Assembly: GCF_022605725.1 (NCBI RefSeq)
Contig: NC_065563.1
Coordinates: forward strand, 13,833,469 to 13,897,468
From: Anthonomus grandis grandis
Lineage: Eukaryota; Arthropoda; Insecta; Coleoptera; Curculionidae
Reading direction: 5' to 3'
DNA length: 64,000 bases
Part shown: positions 56,501 through 64,000 of the stretch, piece after piece
Position numbering within the stretch: the first letter of the stretch is position 1
Layout: every line of letters begins with the position of its first letter
The notes under the pieces: model-generated
Database searches by the model: none
What the model saw: the letters and a program-made list of their open reading frames with translations, nothing else
Told to the model about the DNA's origin: nothing
Position numbers and translations under genes: made by a program

Positions 56501-59500
56501 GGGCCGCTCTCCTAACAGGAATATACCCAATGAGATATGGTGGAAAATTCAAAATAATATTATTTACTTGCAGCATCAAAATTTCATTGTAATACCGTAG
56601 GGTATCAAGGGATCCCGTTGAGTTGTGGTGAAGAGAGGCCACTTAGGTCCGATATTGAACTTTTACCACAAAAATTGAAAAAACTCGGTTATAAAACTCA
56701 TTTGGTGGGTAAGTGGCATTTGGGGGCTGCCAGAAAAAATGAAACGCCCACAGAGAGAGGATTCGACTCGCATTTCGGATACTGGAACGGATTTATCGGA
56801 TATTATGACTATTTCGCTTATCAAAATATGGAGCGTGACTGGCAGATTAAGGTAATTTAATTGAAAATAGTTACCAACAGTAAGTTAGTAGCTACGCATA
56901 ACGTTATACTAACAAACAAACTAAAATAAAATTGAGCGTTTCACTAAACGTGTACTGCGGTTATATTGAAAATTGTTAATCTGACCCCATTGGAATTATT
57001 TTTCACTTTATTGGTCAAAGAAAATCTTTTGTTAGTACATCCAAGAGGTCCACATGTCCGTCTCAGTTTCAACGTTGGGTGCAGTTCAAAAATTGTTGAC
57101 CCGTTCTTTTATAAGGGCATCCCAACTAGTGAAATGCATGACGGAAATTTCGAATAATAACTTAATTCTTAGACGAATTGGATATTATAAGTATATATCA
57201 TCTGCATTTTCAGCAAGACAAGTCATTATCAAAGACGAAAGTCATTATAAACGTTTTTCTTTCAAATTTGATGTTTTAACTGAAAAAATATAATATACAG
57301 GGGTTTCTATTTAAAAAATGTAATTTTACTGACAAACTAAAAAATACGATTCTCAATTGTTTTTTTTTCTTCTCATTTTTACCAGCGTTAAAAATGCAAC
57401 AAAGTTACCAATGGTGGACACTTAATTTAGATAACCCTGTATTTATAGGGATTTTGGTCGGGGTTGGACTTACACGACGGACTAAAACCCATTTGGGATT
57501 ATCAAGGAAAGTATGCCACAGACGTGTTCACGGAAAAATCTCTAGAAATAATTGAAAATCACAATAAATCAGAACCGTTGTTTTTATATCTGGGCCATTT
57601 GGCAGGTCATACAGGCGCTTATGGTACTGAACTCGGGGTTCCAAATATTACCGTAACTGACGAAAAGTTTTATTACATTGATGACCCTATGAGAAGAAGA
57701 TATGCTGGTGAGAAGAATTACATTCATATAAATCTTTATGATCCTCTACAGAGACTTCTTTTCTTTATAGATATAGTTTATCAATTGGACAAATCTGTGG
57801 GAAAAGTGGTTGCAAAATTAAGAGATAAAAGCATGTTGGAAAATTCTATAGTGGTTTTTTTGTCAGACAATGGCGCTCAAACTGTAGGACTGTATCAAAA
57901 TTATGGTTCTAATTATCCATTAAAAGGAGTAAGCAAAGAAAATTTGAAATAAATTTGTCTCTAGACTTGATATTTTTAGCTAAAATTCACACTCTTAGAA
58001 GGTGGAATACGGGGATCGGCAGTTTTATTTAGTCCACTTTTAAAAAATAAGTCATACATTAATAAACATTTAATGCACATTACTGATCTTCACTCAACAT
58101 TAATTTATGTGGCAGGAGGAAATCCCTTGGAGAGACAAATAGATGGCATCAACCAATGGCACAGCATATCTGACAACACACCATCTTTAAGAACAGAAAT
58201 ATTGTTAAATATTGACGACATTAATAAATTCTCTGGAATAATTGGAAACAATGGCAGATACAAATATTTAAGAGGTAGAAAGATTTTTTTAAGTAGATAT
58301 AAGTATTTGAAAATAATATGCATATTACAGGGTCATATAATAATGGAGAGTATGATGGCTCATACGGTGACTCAGGCCGTTCAAAAAACTCTCCCCCATA
58401 CAATATAACAGAAGTTTTAAGTTCTGATGTCAATTTGGCCATACAGGGACTGCAAAATAGCATTGAACTGACTAAAGAGAAAATTAATTTGCTGAGAAAT
58501 AAATTAGACATCAGCCAGTGTAATGGTAGAACCAGGATAAAAGATACCTCTTGCTTAGGTAAGTAAATTTTAAACAACAATCACAAGAATTATATTAAAA
58601 TATTTTAGATGAATGTGTGTTCGACCTTTGGAACGATCCATGTGAAACTGAAAATCTTATTAAAAAGAAGCCATTAAAAAAGCTTTATCTCTCAACAAAA
58701 TTGAATAAATATATAAAGGAAATGGTGCCATCACTAAATAAAAAGATTGATCTTAGCTCAAATCCCATTAATTGCAACAACACTTGGTACCCTTGGTTGG
58801 ATAGTGATGGTTGTTTTACTAATAATTCACATGTACTTTATTAAAGAAAATTTATGAAAAATCAGTTAGAATTTAAATAGATAATTGTTTATTTATTTAT
58901 TTATACAGTTTTTTATGTCATATGTCATATGTTTTTAAATAGTTAAGACATTTAGTTTAGTGACTATTTATTAATATGTAATGAACTTTATGCCTTTGAC
59001 TTTATTGATTATGTTAGAGATACAATCTGTGAATTGTTACATAAATTTTATGTCTTACAGTCTTTGTTAAAACAAATAATCTTGTTATTGTATAAAACTT
59101 TGGCAGAATCTGTACTGTTTATAGCTGCTTTGTAAAATTATTTTAAAAATATTCATATTAATATAAATATAATAGAATCTGAGCATATTTTTTAATATAG
59201 CAAATAATTGCTGTTATAATAATGACTTACTTGTCTGGCTCTACCCTGATAAGAAATTCCATGGTTTTTCAATATTTTACTAGCTCTTGAATCTGGAGGA
59301 TTTCCAACATGCCATCCACCTAATGCTGCACTGTCTATTTTCCATTCACTTTCCACTCCTCTATCTTTCACAACCTGACCGAACACTGCTTCTGCAATTG
59401 GTGATCGACAAATGTTGCCTAAATGATTAAAAAAAATAAATGAGTAATTGAAATGTTTTAAGTTTATTAAATCCTAGATAAAGTCAATGGAATCCCAAAC

Positions 59501-59600
59501 CCTTAATACAGTTTAGAGAAATTATATTTTATTCTGTAAAATTTGCCCTTATTAATATGTAGAACTTACCCAGGCAAACAAAAAGTGCAGATTTTGTCAT
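44559..59600 (-). CDS. Low-molecular-weight protein tyrosine phosphatase, 15 kb gene
   Basis: Four exons on the minus strand: 59600-59570, 59418-59231, 45389-45228 and 44651-44559. Phases agree and the product is exactly 157 residues, the family norm. The active-site loop VCLGNICRSPIAEAVF holds nucleophile Cys9 and Arg15; the general acid is Asp124 in DPYY; the substrate-channel segments WKIDSAALGGWHVGNPPDSR and DYIFGMDNNNISNL are intact. It hydrolyses phosphotyrosine (and acyl phosphates) in the cytosol and corresponds to vertebrate ACP1 and Drosophila primo. Remarkable: the third intron (45390-59230, 13.8 kb) contains a pogo-like transposon, a BEL/Pao element and a complete-looking arylsulfatase gene on the other strand. 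All splice sites are canonical, so expression is still possible. Its start faces the SLC25 gene. Confidence 0.93.
45390..46195. other. Phosphatase intron, anonymous part
   Basis: AT-rich intronic DNA without recognised features. Confidence 0.4.
47192..47196 (+). repeat. 5 bp target-site duplication, left copy (CAATT)
   Basis: CAATT immediately before the 5' LTR, repeated at 53725-53729 after the 3' LTR. Five bases is usual for BEL/Pao. Confidence 0.93.
47197..47494 (+). repeat. 5' long terminal repeat
   Basis: 298 bp, begins TGTACGG and ends AGCTACA, by eye identical to 53427-53724. It contains the GC-rich block GCGAGCGACCGCGCTCG with a short inverted repeat. Confidence 0.97.
47495..47958 (+). 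other. BEL/Pao leader with primer-site candidate and short repeats
   Basis: Just after the LTR, TGGTCCTCTCGCGG from 47500 starts with the TGG expected of a tRNA primer site; the tRNA was not identified. The word GCAGACTTGCAAA occurs three times (about 47580, 47671 and 47696) and CGACGTGAG three times, so the leader has internal duplications. No long frame precedes the polyprotein ATG at 47959. Confidence 0.6.
47959..53382 (+). CDS. BEL/Pao Gag-Pol polyprotein, 1807 residues, intact
   Basis: A single frame with ATG at 47959 and TGA at 53380-53382. Domains in order: Gag of the DUF1759 type at about 150-300 (FSGKIGNWLEFKDIF); Cys/His knuckles at about 368-432 (CYYCKFDHSIFSC, CLNCFNPYHEASGC); retropepsin-like protease at about 533 (LVDQGSQSNYI); reverse transcriptase with ADISKMFRQI near 867 and YMDD near 944; RNase H near 1118 (TFADASEKAYG); integrase with an HHCC finger at about 1432-1472 and a DDE core (CDYAGPF, CDNGTAF, FGGLWESC) at about 1503-1620; and a C-terminal DUF5641-like domain near 1729-1790. 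Every catalytic signature I checked is present. The GC content is low, like its surroundings. Fusion of Gag and Pol in one frame is normal for BEL/Pao. Confidence 0.97.
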   Translation: MAEKVGDLNHLKLKRSHIRRNLTLFKNFLDSIDCDDLTALKFNELKGRLSKFEPGYDDFSQVQLDISTLLESMAEFSEQQKQQELDEKNYYEDYFELLAKAKTAIDKHETDKVENSSNNSQHSQGLAGQGQAVSPSGYPLKNNLPILNLPCFSGKIGNWLEFKDIFLAMTEGASPVQKLQYLRASLSGGPSDLIGSLKITVANWDVAWSLLEERYENNRLVVDTYVQGILDAPVVLKESHVELRRLFDTFNKNIRALEAMKQPTDKWDTLLIAILINKFDSQTRREWEAFKLKGMFPTWAEVHNFLQNKCALLEKLELTKPQNLASKLGNQVDKKPRVDYSGRDAGDKRVFRQRGTYVATSNPRGKFSCYYCKFDHSIFSCDKFKNLNVEDRITEIRKLKLCLNCFNPYHEASGCSKARCRFCDSLHNSLLCRQSKDPGILKNRDSYVTTSQSFPGNEAVETNSASLGQNLDVRTTLCSTGFQGSNLSNIRKSETNPGSLGLISGFSKQTSFPLLSTAVVNIVGPDNKIYQARCLVDQGSQSNYISEKFVNRIGGSLTLVNFQISGVGSAGNVHIKYQTMVRMQSRIGEYTKELKCLVIRQVTSPIPLFSFKSILVQLPKNIELADPLFNVSQDIDMLLGVDIFYDILIMEQIRLGRGQPVLQRTQLGWLVGGELDFLSSGRGDKSVCNLAIDDSLNQTLMKFWQLEEPVVPHIKDDYCEKYFLETFQRDSSGRFVVKIPFKENLSDLGDSKVTALASLRSLDRKFAKNLELKKEYSQFIAEFEDLGHMSELRSDWRQSKDNESFLLPHHAVIKKDSLTCKLRVVFNASIMTSSGLSLNCVQYTGPSIGNDLVSILLRFRKHKYVLNADISKMFRQILVNPEHRPYQRILWRKDDGNIVCYELNTVVYGMASSPFLAVRCLHQVANEYESEFPEAARIIRQDMYMDDLLTGTDSENGLLVLQKEISMILESAGFQLRKWLSNKRDFCDSFQVNDNLEASMLELGENEQNKTLGVYWNAYSDCIQYKIREFSGQTSVTKRKILSIASQIFDPLGLVQPVILVAKLLVQSLWKEHSDWDAEVSSTLFDIWDKFCQDLRNLNQLKIPRCMLSRNMQFVELHTFADASEKAYGVALYVRSINFDGSYLSFLLCSKAKVAPVKTPTLPRLELSAALIAARLTKKVIDMIQIDFHAVYYWSDSTITLGWIKGNSDRFKTFVKNRANEIQSLTNPDSWYHVRSEENPADLVSRGCTALSLITNEFWFHGPHWLREDTLPLTSVEDIPETLPEQRIVANVAIFEQVLKFDLFSKFSSLTKLTGVLGFCYRFISNCRARKLGTNKNLKPYLTATELNLSMENLIRISQIQSFKQVYYNLLNDKPIKEDKEISILPLCPFLDKESKLIRVGGRLYNANLNYSKKFPIILGKRHILTKMIFEFFHKSLLHCGPQQLLYTVRQKYWVPSGRSLARSILHHCIVCFKAKPKTLDYLMGNLPYYRINKFLPFIHTGCDYAGPFLLKDRQTRNPKMIKAYVVVFVCMTIKAVHLELVTELTSAAFLATFKRFIARRGKPTDFYCDNGTAFVGADSELRKFLKSNASEIGHHVNNEGVNFHFIPPRAPNFGGLWESCVKSCKFHLRRTIGDTHLHYEHFMTVLTQIEEVLNSRPISPMSSNVDDFSPLSPGHFLIGRPILAFPEPILTEMPENRLTHFKRLQQIVQHFWSRWSKEYISELQSRQRWFQGGSDNLAAGDLVLVKEDNLPPLKWRTARVIECFPGKDNVTRVVNVRFSDGSIAKRAISKLCLLPLERNTVEDTVK
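53427..53724 (+). repeat. 3' long terminal repeat
   Basis: 298 bp, by eye identical to 47197-47494. It is preceded by CAAGGTGGCCGGTA, the polypurine-tract-like end common in BEL/Pao elements. Confidence 0.97.
53725..53729 (+). repeat. 5 bp target-site duplication, right copy (CAATT)
   Basis: Matches 47192-47196. Confidence 0.93.
55603..55933. other. Phosphatase intron with TA microsatellite; arylsulfatase upstream region
   Basis: A (TA)n tract at 55653-55675 follows the pogo-like element. The remainder is AT-rich and includes the probable promoter and leader of the arylsulfatase gene. Confidence 0.5.
55934..58844 (+). CDS. Arylsulfatase B-like sulfatase nested in a phosphatase intron
   Basis: Eight exons: 55934-56041, 56380-56539, 56601-56851, 57449-57707, 57771-57928, 57999-58274, 58331-58558 and 58609-58844. 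It starts with a signal peptide (MRSVVIVCCFTVILHSVFS), then PHIILIIADDVGWNDFSFHG with the metal-binding Asp pair. The sulfatase signature CTPSRAALLTG supplies the Cys that becomes formylglycine; GKWHLG and FLSDNGAQ carry further catalytic and metal residues. The end, FDLWNDPCETENL, is typical. Arylsulfatases B remove sulfate from glycosaminoglycans in lysosomes or secreted fluids. Odd: exon 5 ends PLKG in phase 0 but exon 6 must be entered in phase 1 to read GGIRGSAVLFSPLL, and the usual VKNTLWE residues between them are missing. So the gene may be damaged or use an unusual junction here. The 63 bp intron 57708-57770 is a multiple of three. Confidence 0.85.
58845..59230. other. Arylsulfatase 3' region within the phosphatase intron
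   Basis: AT-rich non-coding DNA running to the phosphatase exon 2 donor at 59230. No gene seen. Confidence 0.45.
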
Positions 59601-60388
59601 TTTCTTCAATAATAACAAATTCAATTGGATTGAATTAAAGATTAGGTCCAATAACTAGTTATTTTATTCAACTTGGAGTGACGAAACTTTGTTTACTTTT
59701 CACATCAAAAATATAACCAAACATTTGACTTTGGATGGTTAGCTCACGATACGTCATGTCCTTGTCATCATAGGGTTCCTACTTTCCTTTTTTTCTATAT
59801 TTATTATTAACTTTATTTTATTGTAAAATATGATGAACATTTAGTTTTTTGACGTTTCTCCTAAATTACTGATTAAACCCAAAGTTTAAAATCAATTCGA
59901 ACCTAACCAAACCTAACCTAGAAATAATGAAAACAAACCAATCAACAATTTTTGGAAATCAGGCAATTCCGAATTAATTGAACTTTGAACTATCAGTCAC
60001 ATCGTCTTAATATTTTTGGGATTTTCGTTAGCTAAAATAATCTAGTACTTAGTAAAAAATTAATCATGATTCTATTGATAAAAACAGGTAAGTAGTAATT
60101 TTATTGTAATAACCGTTTTACGAATATTGTTTACTATTTTATATTAGCCTTAAAAAAATTAAACAATTGCCAATAAATAATAAAACTTTATTGTTTTTTT
60201 TTTGTAGGACGAAGTCTATGCTATGCTCTGACCTGACGGTCTAGGACATTTGGCAAATAAAAATGAACAGTGTAGCATCAATAAGTGAAAGTTTATTTAC
60301 TTCCTCTTGAATTTAGTACATTCATTCAATCCGTTTGATAGTGAAAACATCTTCAAGTATTTTTATTGTTATTAAATAATATTTTGAA
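59601..60388. promoter_or_regulatory. Divergent promoter region, phosphatase and SLC25 carrier
   Basis: Includes AACCTAACC words (59900-59921), often seen near insect promoters. Two possible non-coding plus-strand exons precede the carrier ATG: one ending at about 60087 (AAAACAG|GTAAGT) and one beginning at about 60209 (TTTGTAG|GACG). Confidence 0.45.
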
Positions 60389-61434
60389 ATGTCTGGATTA
60401 AAAAGTGAGACAGGCAGGGATCACCTTCAGCTTTTGTTGGTGACCAAAAATTTGGCCTGTGGTGGTAAGTGTTTCATTGTTTTTAAAAAACTTTCACATT
60501 AAAAGAAAATTTCAGTAAATATGTTCACTTCAATTGGTAAAATAAAATTGTCTAGGTATGGCTGGCATGGTATCAAAAACAGTAGTAGCCCCTTTAGATA
60601 GAGTAAAAATTTTACTTCAAGCTCATAACCAGCACCACATTAACCATGGGGTATTTTCTGGACTTCGTCACATCCTCACTCGGGAAGGGTTTTTTGCTTT
60701 ATATAAGGTAGACATGATGAAAAAAAAATTAATAGGATTTATAACAAATATTTGTGATTTAGGGCAATGGCGCTCAAATGGTACGGATATTCCCATATGC
60801 AGCATGTCAATTTACTTCCTTTGAAATTTACAAGAAATACCTCGATGGTATTTTCGGTCAGAAATCACATATAGACAAATTTATTGCTGGTGCGGGAGCA
60901 GGCATGACTTCTGTTTTTCTGACTTATCCCTTGGACACTATCAGAGCTAGGCTTGCCTTTCAAGTATGAATATTTTCATAGATTTATAACCAAGTATAGA
61001 CCAAACTACTCATAAATAGAATTTTAAGCCGATCTGGATTTTTTTTTAACATAAAAATTTAATAGATAATCCAGGTGTGGTCAAAAAATATTGATCGATT
61101 TTTCTATGTCATTCCAGGTTATAAGTCTACATAATATGTATATTTCAGTTATTCAGATGGCTGTTTCCTCTTCAAAAAGAAAAGAGGTACCTCTTTTATT
61201 ATTTCTATTAATTTTAGATAAGTGGCGAACATGTTTATACAGGAATAGTTCATACAGCAACTACAATGTTCAAGGAAGAAGGAGGCTTCAGGGGGCTATA
61301 TAGAGGTTTCACTCCTACTCTATGCGGTATGGTGCCGTACGCGGGTCTCTCATTTTACTGTTTTGAATACTTAAAGTATGGCTGTTTGAAATATTTACCG
61401 CAATGGACCTCTAAACCGTGTGAAAAAAATACAG
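60389..61434 (+). CDS. SLC25A16-like mitochondrial carrier, 3' exons outside the window
   Basis: Four exons: 60389-60464, 60556-60707, 60763-60963 and 61218-61434, phases agreeing, 215 complete codons. Two of the three carrier repeats are visible: the first with APLDRVKILLQAH and the second with YPLDTIRARLAFQ, each a P-x-D/E-x-x-K/R signature, and both with following GLYRG/ALYKG motifs. Sequences such as NGAQMVRIFPYAACQFTSFE and RGFTPTLCGMVPYAGLSFYC are characteristic of the Graves-disease carrier/coenzyme A carrier group (SLC25A16 and A42) of the inner mitochondrial membrane. The last exon ends in phase 1 with ACAG|GTAAAA. The third repeat (SYPLDVxRRR) was not found before 64000, so the gene either continues past a repeat-filled intron or is truncated. 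Confidence 0.88.
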
Positions 61435-61739
61435 GTAAAATGATTTGAGTAATAGTAAAATTTGACAGATCAAGCGCACTTATTTGTAAGTAAAGTTTGA
61501 TCTGGATTATAGGAAACCTTGTCGAAGTAAACAAGTATAGTCGCTTCGCTCCTATACTTTTGGTCCGTGGGGACCAGTTTGGAACCTTTAGGTCTTGTCA
61601 GTGATGAGCCTTAGAGGATTTCTTAAAAAAAATCGCAAATTATCAGGTGTACTTAGGTGAGGCTAACGTTTATCTGCCAAGGAAAGAGAGGACCAGTTGT
61701 TGGGGTATCATGCTTCAAAGAACCATAATTTGTTATATA
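61435..61739. other. Carrier intron or downstream DNA
   Basis: No exon with a third carrier repeat was found. An acceptor-like ATTATAG at about 61512 leads to a short frame (GNLVEVNKY) that does not resemble a carrier. Confidence 0.4.
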
Positions 61740-64000
61740 GTCGCGTTGTGTGTCAATATACTGTCTTATATTTCAAATATCTGTGAAAGTATATTAATAG
61801 TATTCTAAATAAAGCCTGAATACCAAATTCGAACAGAATCGGACCAATAGCAAAAAAGTTACGGTAGTCACGTGACCTAGGCTGAAACTTAAATGTCAGT
61901 TATCTGTTATAATTTATTAGTTGTATCCTAAATAAACCATAAATACCAAATTCAGAGAAAAGTTCCCATAAGGGTCTATTTATTTAAATAGAACAAATAG
62001 GGATTTTACGTCGATTTGTTTAAATTTTTCTTTTTATTTTGAAATGTAATAGTAATAAAATATCAAAAGAATTGGCAGGAGGAGAATAAGAAATAAAAGA
62101 AACCATCAACGAATTGAATCGAAGCTATAGAAGCCGAGATATTAGTAAAAATGTGGGAAAAAACAAAAGAAAACTGGTTTTTTCCCACGGTATCATTTTT
62201 TTTTCTTAAAATAATTATTGACAAATTATAATGTAAGCCCTAAGTTGGCAAATTCAAGTAAAAAAACCCAAGAAAAAAAATTTTTTTTTTGGTCGAAAAT
62301 CGAAAGGGGTATAGCCATGAAAAATTGCGAAAAAATGGTTTTTATTTTTTTAAAAATAAAATATAACTCTGACAACTTTTTGTCTTAAACAAAAGTTTTC
62401 GGGAATATTACGAGGTATCCGTGCGTTAAAACGAATCGGTTCTAGCTATTATACAATCGGAGAAAATTGGAAAAAACTATTAAACATAAATATCGAATTA
62501 TCAAGAGCCCTATGGAAAAATTTCAATTTTTTATTTTTCTATCCTGTACTAAATCAGAGTATCTTTAAAAAAGATTATTACCAATTTGACTCTAAAATGA
62601 ACGGAAAACCTATTTCTTTGCATTTTTCGATTTTGAAGCAAAATCCGGGCTCAAAATCAGTATTTTTTCAAAAAATGCTTCGATTTCAAATTTTCTTTTT
62701 TCTGGTTAAAAACCATTCAAAAACTAATAAAAAAGCTTTATGACAAAATTTTCCACGATTTATACGAGTGCCATAATATAAAGGGAAAAATTAGGTCCCA
62801 TAAGAGTCTATGTATAGGGACTCGTTTTTTCCCACGGTAGCATTTTTTTTCTTAAAATGATAACTGACAAATTATAATGTAAGCCCTAAGTTGGCAATTT
62901 CCAGTAAAAAAACCCCAAAAAAAAAAAATTTTTTTTTGCTCCAAAATCGAAAGGGGTATAGCCATGAAAAATTGTGAAAAAATGGTTTTTATTTTTTTAT
63001 AAATAAACTATAACTCTGACAACTTTTTGTCCTAAACAAAAGTTCTAGGGAATATTACGAGGTATTTAAATGTTAAAACTAATTGATTATAGCTATCACA
63101 GATTCGGAAAAAATTGTAAAAAACTATTAATCATAAATATCGAATTATCAAGAGCCCTATGGAAAAATTTCAACTTTTTATTTTTCTATCTTGTACTACT
63201 TCAGGATACCTTTCAAAAAGGTTATTATCGATTTGACTCTAAAATGAACAGAAAACCTATTTCTTTGCATTTTTCGATTTTCGAACAAAATCCGGCCCAA
63301 AATGAAAATTTTTTCAAAACATGCTCCAAATTCAAAATTTCTTTTTTCTGGCTAAAGACCATTCAAAAAGTAATGAAAAAGCTTTATGACAAAATTTTTC
63401 AAAATCTATAATAATGCTACAATATTATGAAAGAAGATAAGTTCCCTTTAAAGCCTATGTATTCGAACAGATGATTTTTTAATTTTTTTTTTGAATGGCA
63501 AATTTAAGAAATAATTTAACTAATTAAGATAAAAGGAATAGGGTAATACAAAATATTATCTACAAATATATACATATCATCTAATAGCAAATTTTAATCA
63601 AATAGGAAATTTTGATAGTCACGTGACTTTAAAATATAATTTGTTAATTATCTGTCAAAATTTATTAATTGTGTCCTAAATAAAGCATAAATACCAAATT
63701 TGAATCCAATCGGACTCATAGCAAAAAAGTTACAATAGTCACGTGACCCGGAAGTCAAATGTCAAATATCTGTCAAAAATTAATAATTGCATTCTAAATA
63801 AACCCCAAATACCAAATTTGAACCCAATCAGACCAATAGCAAAAAAGTACCAATAGTCACGTGACCCGGAAGTCAAATGTCAAATATCTGTCAAAAATTA
63901 ATAATTGCATCCTAAATAAACCCCAAATACCAAATTTCAATCAAATCGGATAAATAGGAAGAAAGTTAAGGTAGTCACGTGACCTTAAAACATAGTCATG
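61740..64000. repeat. Satellite-like array with GTCACGTGAC units and a duplicated 650 bp block
   Basis: Units of about 118-120 bp at the right end each contain the palindrome GTCACGTGAC (63618, 63738, 63856, 63974) followed by AAATATCTGTCAAAA, CTAAATAAA and AATACCAAATTT words. A related unit with the same palindrome lies at 61867. Between them two copies of a ~650 bp block (about 62170-62815 and 62816-63465) share CCCACGGTA, TAATGTAAGCCCTAAGTTGG and GGGTATAGCCATGAAAAATTG. The array runs off the end of the window. No coding capacity. Confidence 0.85.

Noticed and set aside
57708..57770. Treating the 63 bp between arylsulfatase exons 4 and 5 as coding
   Set aside because: It keeps frame, but it starts GTGAG, ends TTTATAG, and its removal gives the family-typical spacing before QLDKSVGKVV.
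1..64000. CRISPR arrays, operons, ribosome binding sites or prophage
   Set aside because: The DNA is eukaryotic, with spliced genes. The regular repeats at the right end have no spacers.

Overview
This is nuclear DNA from an animal, almost certainly an insect and perhaps a beetle. Genes are split by short GT-AG introns, intergenic DNA is AT-rich, and mariner, Tc1-like, Penelope, Jockey-like, BEL/Pao and pogo-like elements are common. The insect call rests on the gene repertoire (delta-class GST, a STING that ends right after its ligand-binding domain) and the transposon mix. No species can be named from the sequence.

Layout. 1-20,900: a gene for an unidentified secreted protein with a tiny first coding exon (1200-1219) and a main exon 19 kb away. 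The intron is full of transposon remnants, including a complete mariner (3716-4967) and a foldback MITE (5448-5764). 22,360-27,126: a housekeeping cluster of a CAMLG-like ER receptor for tail-anchored proteins (+), TFAM (-) and GAPDH (+). TFAM and GAPDH are divergent and share an upstream region with a perfect GTCACGTGAC E-box. 28,195-33,269: an unidentified single-exon gene (+), a complete nine-exon STING (-) and RPP38, an RNase P/MRP subunit (+). 35,560-38,292: an SLC17-type anion transporter (+). 38,580-41,640: a decayed Jockey-like retrotransposon inserted into an older relative. 42,203-43,064: delta-class GST (-).

44,559-59,600: a low-molecular-weight tyrosine phosphatase gene (-) whose third intron is 13.8 kb. 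That intron contains a pogo-like transposon split by a BEL/Pao retroelement with identical LTRs, and also a separate arylsulfatase gene on the opposite strand. 60,389-61,434: the first four coding exons of an SLC25A16-like mitochondrial carrier. The last exons are not in the window. 61,740-64,000: a satellite-like array whose units carry the same GTCACGTGAC palindrome, around two tandem copies of a ~650 bp block.

The genes do not form an operon-like system, but some pairs make functional sense: TFAM and GAPDH (mitochondrial DNA and glycolysis) share a promoter region, and STING and RPP38 are divergent neighbours. The observations most worth checking are a 63-codon in-frame open extension after the TFAM stop codon, the intact STING gene, the nested-gene/nested-transposon intron, an arylsulfatase whose exon 5-6 junction does not keep frame, and the 19 kb-intron secreted protein. 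All exon models were derived by eye from splice motifs, phase and family resemblance; no alignment or database search was run.
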